DNA of 64,000 nt. Origin: Acidianus hospitalis (GTDB taxonomy: Archaea > Thermoproteota > Thermoprotei_A > Sulfolobales > Sulfolobaceae). The stretch's first letter is position 1, and each line of letters opens with the position of its first letter. The DNA lies in the NCBI GenBank assembly GCA_046533895.1, contig JAWDOK010000002.1:186001-250000 (forward strand), in the 5' to 3' direction. This document shows positions 21,834 to 31,247 of this stretch, in pieces. The notes beneath the pieces were generated by a model. The model was given only the letters and a program-made list of their open reading frames with translations, had not been told where the DNA came from and ran no database searches. The translations under genes and the position numbers were made by a program.

Positions 21834-24563
21834 CTATTTCCAATATTTACTGTTTCTGAGGAACTTTTTCTCCTCTTCTATGAGAGCAAGGTAAAATTTT
21901 TCTTCTCCATCAGATAATTTACTAAGGACTCTACCAGCGTTTGAAGGTCCTACTCCTGGAACTGCTAGGGCGACGAATGCGTATTTTCCATATCTTGAAA
22001 ATAGAGAAGATATTGTCCTTAATTCCTCAAGTTTCTTACTTTCTAGCCTCTTTAATTTTTCTCCCTTAAGTACTTTCCTTATTATTTCTGGACTATTTTT
22101 ATCATCTGGAGTAGTAACTGTTAGGAAAATAGAATTGCATTTAGGGCATTTTTCCGGAACATTTCTTATGCTAACTATCTCATTCCATCCGCACATTATG
22201 CATAATACTTTCACGTCCTTTGAAAGGAGTCTTCTTTTGAATATTTCTAACATAGCTGAGTTGGATTCCGTGGTAAAGGCTAGAAGTCTATCTAGAAAAT
22301 CTTGTGATAAAGGTGATGGTTCTGGCACTTCCAAAATATTCCAGGAGTAATGTTTTAATTCTTCAAAAATGCTTAGGTCGTGATATTTTACTGTCATTTC
22401 CTTTACTGCCTCTTGACCAACTATTGTATCTGTAAATGCTTTGAGCAATGTACTGCTCACTTGGATATCCGAATTTAGATCTATTGCACCAAATCTTTCT
22501 GCTTCTATTAGCAATTGCCATTTAAACTGCGGGCTTTCCTTGATTGCGTTGTTTACTATTTCTATTATTTCTCTCTCACTTAGCGATGTAATTATCTTTA
22601 TTGCTTTTTCCATAATTTCTCTTGATATGGGAGTCATAGATGCAAGGACTATGTGATATGGATCGTTCCTATATGTTACTTTTATACCGCTAATCTTAGA
22701 CAAGATAAAAGATATTACTGCTCCCAAAGTATTATTTCCTTTACTTCCGAAAGGAGATAAAATTACAGCAAGATCCTTATTTTGTCCTATTATCTCTATT
22801 ATAATCTCGTGGCTTTTGAGCTCTGGATAACCTTTTGCCTTATATTTTTTTAATTTTTCATTGACTTCTTCGTAAGGGGAATTTTCTTTCATGTATTTTT
22901 CTAAATTTTTGAATACCTTCTTGGCTATTTCCTTCTCTACTGGTATTGATTCTCCAAACCAACTTGGTAAGATTCCTTCCTTTAAAGAGGCTTTTTCTAC
23001 AATTACTTTGTTATCTTCTATTGAGATCACCTTCCAGAGTTTTCCTCCTAAAATGAATATTGAGTCCTCATCTAGCATGGCTACAAAATCCTCGTCGAGT
23101 TTTCCTATCTTTGTATTACTCGATACTTCTATTACGTCGTAAGATCTTATAGAGTCGGGTATCATGTTAACCTGGTAATAGTATTTCCAAGTTCTTGAGG
23201 AAGGAGAGAGTTTTCCATCATCTTTGATTTTAATTATTCTCTCAGATTCTAATAGAGATATTACGCTATCTAATTCCTCTTCTTTTAAATTAGTAAAATA
23301 AACTGAATTTCTAATTATTTGAAGTATCTCCTTTTTATCATCATATCCTTCGAGAATCATTCCGGCAATTTGGTGAGCTAAGACGTCTAATGGGTTTTCT
23401 TCATAAGATGGTTTCTCTAAATAATTTCCTACTGCTTCTATTAATGCCTCACATTCTAGGATATCAAAGAGGTAATTTGATGGTATGATCACGCCTTTAG
23501 CTTTTTTATAAAGTGAATGACCGCTTCTTCCTATTCTTTGTAATAGTCTGATAACTTGCTTAGGAGACATATATTGTATTACAAGCGATATTATACCTAT
23601 ATCTATTCCTAATTCTAAGCTTGAAGTTGCAACTATTGCGTCTAACTTTCCTTCTTTAAAATCTTTTTCTACATTTATTCTGACATCTCTATATAGAGAT
23701 CCGTGATGAGTTGCAACGTTCAGGTTAAATATTGATTGAAGTTTGTTGGCAAGGAATTCTGCAGTCTCTCTAGTGTTTGTGAAAATTAGAACTGGTTTGT
23801 TCTCTTTAATTATTTTACTTATTTCGTTAAGTCTAGCAGTTAGGATTACATCAAGTCCTTCTTTTAATGCAAGATCTTTTATCTCATCGTTAGGTCTTGG
23901 AATTAACAGTTTTAATTCCATTTCCTTCGTAACATCTATTTTTACAACTTCTACGTTGCCGTTTATATCTAGATATTTTTTTGCTAATTCTATATTTCCT
24001 ATTGTAGCAGAAATTCCTATTATTTGTGGATTTCCTTTTATGACTCTTTTAAGTCTTTGTAAAACTACCGAAAGCTCGTATCCCCTTTTTTCATCCAACA
24101 TTTCCTGTAGTTCGTCAATTATTATCCATCTTAAATTTGCGAAATATTTTCTATAAAACTCATTTAATATGATGTATTGCAAGCTTTCAGGCGTAGTTAT
24201 AAGAACGTCAGGAGGTTTTTCGACAATTTCTTTCCTTTCTTTTGGAGTTGTATCTCCGTGCCTAGTCTTTATGCTTATTCCGAAGGCTTCACCAAGTCTT
24301 TTTAGTCTTGATTCTAGGTCTCTATTTAATGCTTTAAGTGGAGTTATATATAATGTAGAAATCTCTTGTGGTCTTGAAGCAAAAATTCTGTAAAAAATTG
24401 GTATTATTGCCGCTTCAGTTTTTCCATAACCTGTTGGAGCTATTATTAAAGTATTATTTCCCTTTAGAATTATAGGGATTGCTAATTTTTGTATTGGAGT
24501 AAGTTTTTCATAGCCGAGCTTTTTTAGATTATCAACAAAAACTAGATCTTCCTTCATTAACAT
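21834..24563 (-). CDS. Lhr-type superfamily 2 helicase
   Basis: Large ATP-dependent helicase of the Lhr family, 909 residues, likely acting on nucleic-acid repair or recombination intermediates. Walker A is APTGYGKTE at residues 42-50, the DEAH-like box reads DELQ at 150-153, motif III is SAT at 185-187, and motif VI contains QRIGRSGH. The long C-terminal half ends with a four-cysteine zinc site (CIMC...CPKC) and a helical tail containing GVGPSNAGR. It is divergent from the HerA-like gene with 32 bp between starts. ATG 24557 is an alternative start. Confidence 0.9.
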   Translation of the reverse strand: MLMKEDLVFVDNLKKLGYEKLTPIQKLAIPIILKGNNTLIIAPTGYGKTEAAIIPIFYRIFASRPQEISTLYITPLKALNRDLESRLKRLGEAFGISIKTRHGDTTPKERKEIVEKPPDVLITTPESLQYIILNEFYRKYFANLRWIIIDELQEMLDEKRGYELSVVLQRLKRVIKGNPQIIGISATIGNIELAKKYLDINGNVEVVKIDVTKEMELKLLIPRPNDEIKDLALKEGLDVILTARLNEISKIIKENKPVLIFTNTRETAEFLANKLQSIFNLNVATHHGSLYRDVRINVEKDFKEGKLDAIVATSSLELGIDIGIISLVIQYMSPKQVIRLLQRIGRSGHSLYKKAKGVIIPSNYLFDILECEALIEAVGNYLEKPSYEENPLDVLAHQIAGMILEGYDDKKEILQIIRNSVYFTNLKEEELDSVISLLESERIIKIKDDGKLSPSSRTWKYYYQVNMIPDSIRSYDVIEVSSNTKIGKLDEDFVAMLDEDSIFILGGKLWKVISIEDNKVIVEKASLKEGILPSWFGESIPVEKEIAKKVFKNLEKYMKENSPYEEVNEKLKKYKAKGYPELKSHEIIIEIIGQNKDLAVILSPFGSKGNNTLGAVISFILSKISGIKVTYRNDPYHIVLASMTPISREIMEKAIKIITSLSEREIIEIVNNAIKESPQFKWQLLIEAERFGAIDLNSDIQVSSTLLKAFTDTIVGQEAVKEMTVKYHDLSIFEELKHYSWNILEVPEPSPLSQDFLDRLLAFTTESNSAMLEIFKRRLLSKDVKVLCIMCGWNEIVSIRNVPEKCPKCNSIFLTVTTPDDKNSPEIIRKVLKGEKLKRLESKKLEELRTISSLFSRYGKYAFVALAVPGVGPSNAGRVLSKLSDGEEKFYLALIEEEKKFLRNSKYWK

Positions 24564-24595
24564 GTTAATAATGGTAGCTATGAGGTAATAAGAGT

Positions 24596-26257
24596 ATGCA
24601 AGAAATTAGGCATGGGATATTTTTGGCTATAGTAATATTAGGTTTGATCTTACCTAGGCTTATTTTAGCAGGCTATCCGTTAGATTCTGTTTACGTTAGC
24701 TTTGGAATTTTTGTATCCCTTTTTGTTGACGCCATTTTATCGTATATTCTGTTTGGGTCAATTATAGAATCATTAGCTTATTTTTTATCAATATTCTCGC
24801 TGATAGATATCCTTAATTATATGAATTTAGTCAATATTTACATTTTATTTCCATATAGCATGGGATTAGCAGTTGCCTTATTCTTTGGGATGATTATAAG
24901 GAGGAGGTACGATGATGAATTTTTATCTTCTTTGAGGAAAATTAATATTACATTTAATTTTTACACGATTTTATTATCCTTAGTATTTCTTATTTTTGCA
25001 ATAATAATTTATTTTTATATATATAATAGTCAATTACTTCTGATAGGCAGTATCATTGCTTTTCTTTTGTTATTAATTTCGGGGAAAAAGGAAGATTCTC
25101 CTCTAATATTGTCAAGCTGGATTTTTTTGCCTTATTTAATGTCTCAAATTGGCTCAAATAGAGAAGAAAAAGGAATTTGTATAGGCGAGATAATAGGTAT
25201 ACTAAAAAGATCTTCATTCTCTTCATCCAAAATATCGACTAACAGTAATTATAAATGGGTTTCTTATAGATCTAAGTTTTATATTAATCTAGAGAGAAAT
25301 AAAAATTTTAATATAATAATAGTTGGAGGAAGCGGGTCTGGCAAGTCTCATTTAGCTAAGAATATAATAAGGAAGGGAAATTTTCATTTTCTTATTTTTG
25401 ACATTCATGGAGAATACGACGTAAATGCAAAGAGGATAGATGTTTCTAAAATATCAATTAATCCTTTGTCTCTATTTGGTCAATCTCCGAGGCAAAGGGC
25501 GTTAGAAGTTGCATATATGATAAAATCTATTTTTAATTTAGGTAGCTTGCAAACTATTGATCTTTCAAACATTATTGTAGACACATACGGGGAAAAAGGA
25601 ATATTTGAAGATGATAAAAGGACTTGGAATTTACCGCCGCCGAATTTTAGGGACGTACTAATGCTACTTGAGAAGAAGAAAAAACTAGTTACGACATCAC
25701 AAGAGCTTAATAAAATTCAATCTTTAGAGCCGTACATTTATTTTCTAGCAACCAATACATTCATGGACAATTCAATAAATCTTTATGACCTAATAAGTGA
25801 TGATTATGTATTAGATTTTTCAAAAGTTACAATTCCAGAAATAAAATATGTTATAATTGAGACTATCTTAAGATCCATCTTAGCATATATGTATATCTCT
25901 GGACAATCTAATTTCAGGAAAATGATAGTAATCGATGAAGCTCCTTTTATACTATCTAAGGAAAGCGGGGAGCAATTAATGGAGAGGCTTTTTGCGGAGA
26001 GTAGAAAATTTGGTTTTGGATTTATATTAATATCACAATCTGTAGAATATGTGAGAAAACTTATTCCTAATACTTCATACGTCTTTGCTTTAAATATTGT
26101 TGATCCTACGGAGATTGATTTTATAAGTAGATTGATAGGAGGACAAGATCCAGATATATTTAAAGCTATTTATAATAGTTTACCGAAGTTAGAAAGGGGT
26201 TTAATTATAACAAGAGATATATTGCGGGATGAAATAATTTTGGTTCGTTCAAATTAG
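24596..26257 (+). CDS. Membrane-anchored HerA/VirB4-like ATPase
   Basis: A 553-residue protein with about six predicted transmembrane segments in the first 165 residues and a cytosolic P-loop ATPase behind them. Walker A is GGSGSGKS at 244-251, followed by the HerA-type DIHGEYD segment. Walker B is MIVIDEAPF at about 445. The ATPase half resembles HerA/DUF87 hexameric DNA translocases, but canonical HerA is soluble and lacks the membrane domain. A DNA translocase or secretion-type motor at the membrane is plausible. It precedes rpo13 by 8 bp and pcna1, so it may be co-transcribed with replication and transcription genes. Confidence 0.82.
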   Translation: MQEIRHGIFLAIVILGLILPRLILAGYPLDSVYVSFGIFVSLFVDAILSYILFGSIIESLAYFLSIFSLIDILNYMNLVNIYILFPYSMGLAVALFFGMIIRRRYDDEFLSSLRKINITFNFYTILLSLVFLIFAIIIYFYIYNSQLLLIGSIIAFLLLLISGKKEDSPLILSSWIFLPYLMSQIGSNREEKGICIGEIIGILKRSSFSSSKISTNSNYKWVSYRSKFYINLERNKNFNIIIVGGSGSGKSHLAKNIIRKGNFHFLIFDIHGEYDVNAKRIDVSKISINPLSLFGQSPRQRALEVAYMIKSIFNLGSLQTIDLSNIIVDTYGEKGIFEDDKRTWNLPPPNFRDVLMLLEKKKKLVTTSQELNKIQSLEPYIYFLATNTFMDNSINLYDLISDDYVLDFSKVTIPEIKYVIIETILRSILAYMYISGQSNFRKMIVIDEAPFILSKESGEQLMERLFAESRKFGFGFILISQSVEYVRKLIPNTSYVFALNIVDPTEIDFISRLIGGQDPDIFKAIYNSLPKLERGLIITRDILRDEIILVRSN

Positions 26258-26265
26258 GTGAGATT

Positions 26266-26559
26266 ATGTCAGACGATTACGAGAATAAGGAGGAAGAAGA
26301 ACCAAAGGAGGAAAAGGAAGAAAAGACCGAGGAAGAGGAAGAAGAGTTACCTGCACTAACTTTACAAGATATAGAATTATTAATGAAGAATACTGAAGTA
26401 TGGGATGAGTTAATAGCTGGTAAAATTACTATTGAGCAAGCTAAAAAATTATTTGAAGAAAATTACGAAGAATTGGCCAATTCGCAAAAGAAAAAGACTG
26501 CAAGAAAGAAAACTACTAAATCTAAGAAAACAAAAGTAAAAGAAGAAGAGGAGGAGTGA
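26266..26559 (+). CDS. rpo13: RNA polymerase subunit Rpo13
   Basis: Small crenarchaeal-specific polymerase subunit, 97 residues. The ordered core LTLQDIELLMKNTEVWDE and the following KITIEQAKKLFEENY helix match the helix-turn-helix of Sulfolobus Rpo13 described in polymerase structures. It is flanked by an extremely acidic N-terminal tail (residues 1-32) and a Lys-rich C-terminal tail thought to contact DNA. The core match and size make the call firm. It sits 1 bp before pcna1. Confidence 0.93.
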   Translation: MSDDYENKEEEEPKEEKEEKTEEEEEELPALTLQDIELLMKNTEVWDELIAGKITIEQAKKLFEENYEELANSQKKKTARKKTTKSKKTKVKEEEEE

Positions 26560-26560
26560 G

Positions 26561-27307
26561 GTGTTCAAAGTAGTATATGGGAGTTCATTAGATTTTTATA
26601 GATTAATAACAGCAATGTCAAAATTAGTCGATTCTCCAATATTAAATTTAACAGAAGACGGAGTAGTAGCCAAGCATTTGACTGATGATAAAGTTCTCAT
26701 GGGAGTTATAAATATTCCAAAAGACGTTTTGGACGATTATGAAATAGAAAAACCTCTCTCATTAAAGATTACCATTTCTGATCTTAAGAAGGTACTTAGT
26801 AAGGCTAAATCAAAGAACTCTTCAATAGAAATTTCTGAGACAGATTATGGAGTTAAAATTACTATTAGGGACGAAAAATCCGGAACGAGGAGTACAATGA
26901 ATTTAAAAGCTGAAAAAGGAGAGCCACAAGTGTTAAAAGAACCTAACGTAAAATTACCAGTCTCTATAGTATTTGAAGGTGATATTTTAAAAACAATAAT
27001 AAGCGATGCCTCAGAAATAGGAGAAGAAGTTGAATTCTCTGCAGAAGGGGAAGAAGTTACAATATCTACAGAAGAGTCTGGAAAAAGTTATAAAGCTATT
27101 CTTAAAAAAGATCAGCCTTTAAAAGAAGTTAGCATAGAAAGTAGTGCTAAAGCAGTGTATAGCCTAGAAGTATTAAAAACTGTAGCCACAGCAAGTAGCT
27201 TTACTGATACATTAAAATTAAGTTTTGGCAATAATCTACCAATGAAAGTTGAGGCTTCTACAGATAAAGGAGCTATGTTAATATTCTGGGTTGCTCCACG
27301 TATGTAA
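26561..27307 (+). CDS. pcna1: Sliding clamp subunit PCNA1
   Basis: One subunit of the Sulfolobales heterotrimeric sliding clamp, 248 residues. The N-terminal MFKVVY, the LTEDGVVAKHLTDDKVLMGVINIPKDVL segment, and overall length fit the PCNA1 type rather than PCNA2 or PCNA3. The start is GTG 26561, directly after the rpo13 stop. The last 35 bp overlap the convergent amidohydrolase gene. Its partner PCNA3 is at 33339; PCNA2 is not in the window. Confidence 0.93.
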   Translation: MFKVVYGSSLDFYRLITAMSKLVDSPILNLTEDGVVAKHLTDDKVLMGVINIPKDVLDDYEIEKPLSLKITISDLKKVLSKAKSKNSSIEISETDYGVKITIRDEKSGTRSTMNLKAEKGEPQVLKEPNVKLPVSIVFEGDILKTIISDASEIGEEVEFSAEGEEVTISTEESGKSYKAILKKDQPLKEVSIESSAKAVYSLEVLKTVATASSFTDTLKLSFGNNLPMKVEASTDKGAMLIFWVAPRM

Positions 27308-28394
27308 TATTTCCTTCTGAGCCTCTTTTTATTATAGCCGAATATATGTCATATGCTCTTAAAATTCCTGTTTTCTCTCCTTCAATTATTATAAAATTTG
27401 ATTTTTCTCCTTCATCTATTTTATTTGTTCCAAATAATCTTGCATTTACCGTTGCAGCTTTTAATATTTCCTTAGAATAATTACTTAAAGGGTCTTGAAG
27501 TCTAGATATTAGCAAAGCCGTCTCCATTTCTTTCCATAAATTTGGAGATATCCATGCAGCGTTATCTGTACCTAATAGTATATTAACTCCAAGTTTTATT
27601 GCACTAGCAATCCTAGGTATTCCAGTAGAGAACCATAAATTACTTCTAGGACAAAGTACTAGACTTACGTTTTTTTCTTTTAGTATTAATAGCTCATAAT
27701 CTGAAAACCAGGTTCCATGAATTATAAGATTTGGTCTTAAATATTTCATGAAAAATTCTAGATCATTCTTTAAATTCTGTTTCAATGTTTCAGAAATATG
27801 CGCAGCTCTAATTTTATTTTTAAAAATTTCGCTTATTTTCATTAGTTCTTGTGGTGAGTATGTTGAAATACTTGATGCACCGAAGCCATCATCAATTTCT
27901 GCTAGACGTACTAGATTTTTATCGTTAAATTCATTTTTCTCTAATCTACCTAAAATAATATAATTTATTCCTTTTAATTTTCTTTTTATGTTGAGAGCTA
28001 TTTTGCTACCCAAAATACCTAATTCCCTAAAGTCAGCTATAGTTGTTACTCCAAAATTTATCGAATTAGAAATAAAGTTTAATGAAAAGTTTATTAAATC
28101 TTTCTCATTTTGCTTTGATAATAATTCGTATTTTAAGCTATTAGGATCTCCTACAAGTTCTTTTATCGTTTTATCTATTCCTATTTCTGGAAATGCGTAA
28201 TCTAGCATGTGGACATGAGAATTTATAAGTGACGGTATAGCAATTTCGTTAGTAAAGCTCTTCGCATTACTTGAAAATCCATTACCTATATGTGTGATAT
28301 ATCCATTACATATTTCAATGTTAACATTGTCTTTAACTTCTAGGTCTTCTCCTATAAGTGCCTTCCTTACATTGATAACTTTACAATTTTCCAC
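27273..28394 (-). CDS. Deaminase-like amidohydrolase in riboflavin operon
   Basis: Metal-dependent amidohydrolase, 373 residues, of the subgroup that deaminates nucleobase- or nucleoside-type rings. Metal ligands visible are His60 and His62 (HVH), His199, His226 and Asp277 (GTDNAA). Glu202, in HISE, fits the catalytic acid of deaminases, and CPRSN...G is the substrate-loop motif seen in guanine/SAH deaminase relatives. It is the last gene of ribB-ribC-ribH-gch3 and overlaps gch3 by 28 bp, so it is probably translated from the same message. Role in riboflavin synthesis (pyrimidine deaminase or formamide hydrolase) is inferred from context. The 3' end overlaps pcna1 by 35 bp. Confidence 0.8.
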   Translation of the reverse strand: MENCKVINVRKALIGEDLEVKDNVNIEICNGYITHIGNGFSSNAKSFTNEIAIPSLINSHVHMLDYAFPEIGIDKTIKELVGDPNSLKYELLSKQNEKDLINFSLNFISNSINFGVTTIADFRELGILGSKIALNIKRKLKGINYIILGRLEKNEFNDKNLVRLAEIDDGFGASSISTYSPQELMKISEIFKNKIRAAHISETLKQNLKNDLEFFMKYLRPNLIIHGTWFSDYELLILKEKNVSLVLCPRSNLWFSTGIPRIASAIKLGVNILLGTDNAAWISPNLWKEMETALLISRLQDPLSNYSKEILKAATVNARLFGTNKIDEGEKSNFIIIEGEKTGILRAYDIYSAIIKRGSEGNITYVEQPRILT

Positions 28395-29074
28395 TTATCT
28401 TCCCTTTTGCTCCTTATTTCATCTAAAGCTCTGGTTGCTCCTGCCATAGCGGATCTCGCATTTTTACCTATTCCTATTCCTACTTTTATTTCGTCCATAT
28501 TTTCGACAATTTTGATAATTTTATCTAGAGTATCCTCATCAATGAACGCTATCATATTGTCTCCTCCTAAATATTGAGTAATTCCACCAAAATCATATAT
28601 AATCTCAGATAGTTTAGAGTAAAGTCTCATTATTCTCATATAAGCATTATAAAACGAGAGTTCGCGTGTCAGTAATGTAAAATTATTATAATCAAAGTGG
28701 CATGCTACTACGTTATCGTCGTAAAATGTGTCAAACTTAGGTTCGCCTGATAAAGAATTTAGTATACAGTTATGCGCATTTATTTCAGCTTCTCTAGGAG
28801 TTTTACCATAACCTATGCAAGCAGATACTTTTGATGGTGAAATCTCTTTAACCTTAGTATAAATTTCTAGCAAACTTCCGCTAGGTATTCCGTCGGCTAA
28901 AATTATTAAGCCATCGTATCTTACTGGTAATGCGAACCCTCCAACTCTTGATATTTCGTCATTTACAACCTTATATATACTAGATTGTATATCTTGTATT
29001 TTCCATTCTCTATCATAACCTAAACTTTCTGTCCATTCTTTATATCCAATAAATTCCATTAGTAAAATTTTCAT
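28367..29074 (-). CDS. gch3: GTP cyclohydrolase III (IIa)
   Basis: Archaeal enzyme that opens the GTP imidazole ring to a formamidopyrimidine nucleotide, the first step to riboflavin and F420. The 235-residue protein has the family N-terminus (KILLMEFIGYKEWTESLG), the SACIGYGKTPREAE motif, and the LGGDNMIAF motif with metal-binding acidic residues, repeated as two related halves (IGYGKTPREA and IGIGKNARSA). It overlaps ribH by 4 bp and the amidohydrolase by 28 bp. Confidence 0.93.
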   Translation of the reverse strand: MKILLMEFIGYKEWTESLGYDREWKIQDIQSSIYKVVNDEISRVGGFALPVRYDGLIILADGIPSGSLLEIYTKVKEISPSKVSACIGYGKTPREAEINAHNCILNSLSGEPKFDTFYDDNVVACHFDYNNFTLLTRELSFYNAYMRIMRLYSKLSEIIYDFGGITQYLGGDNMIAFIDEDTLDKIIKIVENMDEIKVGIGIGKNARSAMAGATRALDEIRSKREDKWKIVKLSM

Positions 29075-29529
29075 TCTATTATCACTTTTTCTTCGTTCAA
29101 TTTTTCTGGAATTTTCCTTAGCCTTTTAGCCATTTTGATTGCAGCCTCAACAGCTCTAGTGGCATATTCTTCAATTCTTTCTACTGCTTGTTCATGAGTT
29201 GCTCCAGGTCCTATAATTCCTAGTCCTATCGGTTTTTCATATTCAACTTCGAGGTCGGAAATGAGTCTAGCTATCTGGTTAGCTATTAACTCATCATGTT
29301 TTGTTTCACCTTTTATAATTGCACCTAAAACTGCTATGCAGTCTACATCCAATTTTATTAATTTCTTTACTGCTAGGGGTATTTCAAACGATCCAGGAAC
29401 TTTAAATATAACACTAACTTTAGCTCCTAGGAATTCTGCATGAGATATTGCTCTTTGTAGCATTAAATAAGTAATATCGTAATTGAATTCTGCTACAACT
29501 AATCCTAGTTTAATTGATTGATCCTGCAT
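29071..29529 (-). CDS. ribH: 6,7-Dimethyl-8-ribityllumazine synthase
   Basis: Penultimate riboflavin enzyme, 152 residues. It condenses the ribitylaminopyrimidinedione with dihydroxybutanone phosphate. FNYDI near the N-terminus, PGSFEIPLA, the GAIIKGETKHDE active-site segment with catalytic histidine, and GIIGPGATHEQA are all as expected. The gene overlaps ribC by 20 bp at its start and gch3 by 4 bp at its end. Confidence 0.96.
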   Translation of the reverse strand: MQDQSIKLGLVVAEFNYDITYLMLQRAISHAEFLGAKVSVIFKVPGSFEIPLAVKKLIKLDVDCIAVLGAIIKGETKHDELIANQIARLISDLEVEYEKPIGLGIIGPGATHEQAVERIEEYATRAVEAAIKMAKRLRKIPEKLNEEKVIIE

Positions 29530-29971
29530 CTTTATACCCCTGTCTTAACCCTTTTCCTGCATAAGGAGTTAGTGCGTTCTTACCTTCCTTTACTAGGAGA
29601 ACCAAATTTCTTGCATGTTTTGACGCTCTGTCAATTGCTATTTCTTTTAATTTTTCTTCGTCGTCTGCTTCATCTTCATGAACAGTTACATCTATCACGT
29701 GCTTTGACGTTAGCACTTGGACTATTATTAGTCCAATACTAGCTGCTAAATAGCTATATTTGTCAAGCATGGTTTTACCGACCCAACCTAGAGTTATTAC
29801 TCCATCACATCCGCTATCTATTAGTCTTCTTGCAGCTACCGGCAAATCCTTTATTCCTGGAACAGTATACCTTATAATTTCCGCATCTGGATCTTCTCTT
29901 TTTATAACTTTAATCGCAATTGCTCCCATATCTACTCTTGAAAACGTCGTATCTGCAACGCCATATTTCAT
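29510..29971 (-). CDS. ribC: Riboflavin synthase, archaeal type
   Basis: Last step of riboflavin synthesis, 153 residues. The archaeal enzyme is related to lumazine synthase and not to the bacterial trimeric RibE. Features: a GVADTTFSRVDMG start, YTVPGIKDLPVAARRL, and a C-terminal LTPYAGKGLRQGYKDAG segment. It follows ribB with start and stop sharing a base at 29971 and overlaps ribH. Confidence 0.94.
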   Translation of the reverse strand: MKYGVADTTFSRVDMGAIAIKVIKREDPDAEIIRYTVPGIKDLPVAARRLIDSGCDGVITLGWVGKTMLDKYSYLAASIGLIIVQVLTSKHVIDVTVHEDEADDEEKLKEIAIDRASKHARNLVLLVKEGKNALTPYAGKGLRQGYKDAGSIN

Positions 29972-30630
29972 TATACTATCACCTCTTTTAGAATTTCCTT
30001 CCCTTCTATTAATAAAAATCCCATATTTCTTGCATACTGTGTAACTTTTTCTTTACTCAAACTTTTTCCTTCGTCAAGCATTTCAGCTATTACTACGCTC
30101 CTTTCAAGTCCAACGTATTCTGCAAGTGTAGTTGCGAGTTCCGTATGCCCGTGTCTTTCTCCTATCCCTCTGGATAATAAAATTGGGACATGTCCTGGAG
30201 CATAGAATTCTGTATAAAATCTTTTTACTGCATCCTTTTCGTTTTCTTTTAACTCAGAAATGACTTCATGAAGCTTAAGGATAGTTAATGCTCTATCGTT
30301 GTCTGAGATGCCAGTTCTTGTATTGACATGATTTACCCATAATGAGAACGCTGGCTTATCTCCATACTGAGGTAATTTAACTAATTGCCTATATTCGGAG
30401 TTTAATAATATATCTGTCTGAAATTTTAAACCAAGCTTTTTACCTTCCTCATTACCAGTAGCGTAACAAATTAATCCTCCGGCTTCTTTTCTTAATATAT
30501 AGATTTTTTTCCAATCTATTACGCCTGCATAAAACATCATGTCAGTTTCTTCTTCTCTTCCATCGAAGTCGTATATTAGTATTGGCAAACCGTCTTCCAA
30601 GTTTTTCCTTATTTCTTCTTTAGATATCAT
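29971..30630 (-). CDS. ribB: 3,4-Dihydroxy-2-butanone 4-phosphate synthase
   Basis: Makes the four-carbon unit of riboflavin from ribulose 5-phosphate, 219 residues. The acidic metal-binding loop is DFDGREEETDM, and the RGIGERHGHTELATTLAEYVG segment carries the catalytic histidine and substrate residues. It is the first gene of the operon, with a TATA-like AATATATAAG about 25 bp upstream of ATG 30630 on the minus strand. Confidence 0.95.
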   Translation of the reverse strand: MISKEEIRKNLEDGLPILIYDFDGREEETDMMFYAGVIDWKKIYILRKEAGGLICYATGNEEGKKLGLKFQTDILLNSEYRQLVKLPQYGDKPAFSLWVNHVNTRTGISDNDRALTILKLHEVISELKENEKDAVKRFYTEFYAPGHVPILLSRGIGERHGHTELATTLAEYVGLERSVVIAEMLDEGKSLSKEKVTQYARNMGFLLIEGKEILKEVIV

Positions 30631-30662
30631 AAGCTATCTATTCAACAATAATATATAAGTAT

Positions 30663-31205
30663 TTACTTATTCCTTTTTATAACTCTTAGTAATATACTGA
30701 CAGTTACTGATAGAATAGGTATTAGTGATACAATAATATAGTCATATATACTTGAGCCATCTTTTGCCTTGCTAGGCAATGTTCCGTCATGATTTAAGTT
30801 TGTTAGGCTCGGTGTAGTAAGATTTTCTGGTTTGCATACAATTATTTTTATATACCCTATTTCTTTGCTGTTATTCATTATCAATATTAAAAAAGTTGAA
30901 TTATAATACATTAAGTACTCATTATTTATTATGTAACAACATTTAGATTTTGGACAGTTAGGAATAACAGTATGAACTAGTGAGATGTTAACTCCAGTTA
31001 AATTATATGTAGTTCTTATGTATATTTCTTGAGTAATATTATTAAACGAAATGTTAACTGGATTATTCACAACTGAATATATTTCTAGAATTACTTTATT
31101 TGGTGGAGAATATCCGACCTTAAAAGAGAGATTAGAATAATATGAATAAGAAACTAGTGAGGATAATGTTAGTACTATAAGCAAAAATATTAACGCTTTA
31201 AGCAT
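30663..31205 (-). CDS. Secreted, membrane-anchored surface protein of unknown function
   Basis: A 180-residue protein with a hydrophobic N-terminal signal (about residues 1-20), an exported domain rich in N-x-S/T sequons (about eight, suited to archaeal N-glycosylation) and several cysteines, then a C-terminal transmembrane helix followed by RVIKRNK. The start is set at ATG 31205 because it begins the signal peptide and leaves a short divergent promoter gap to the gene at 31248. No enzymatic motif is visible. A cell-surface or envelope role is inferred from topology only. Confidence 0.6.
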   Translation of the reverse strand: MLKALIFLLIVLTLSSLVSYSYYSNLSFKVGYSPPNKVILEIYSVVNNPVNISFNNITQEIYIRTTYNLTGVNISLVHTVIPNCPKSKCCYIINNEYLMYYNSTFLILIMNNSKEIGYIKIIVCKPENLTTPSLTNLNHDGTLPSKAKDGSSIYDYIIVSLIPILSVTVSILLRVIKRNK

Positions 31206-31247
31206 GCTAATAAATATTAGATAGAGTAAGATAAAAAGGAATGAGAA

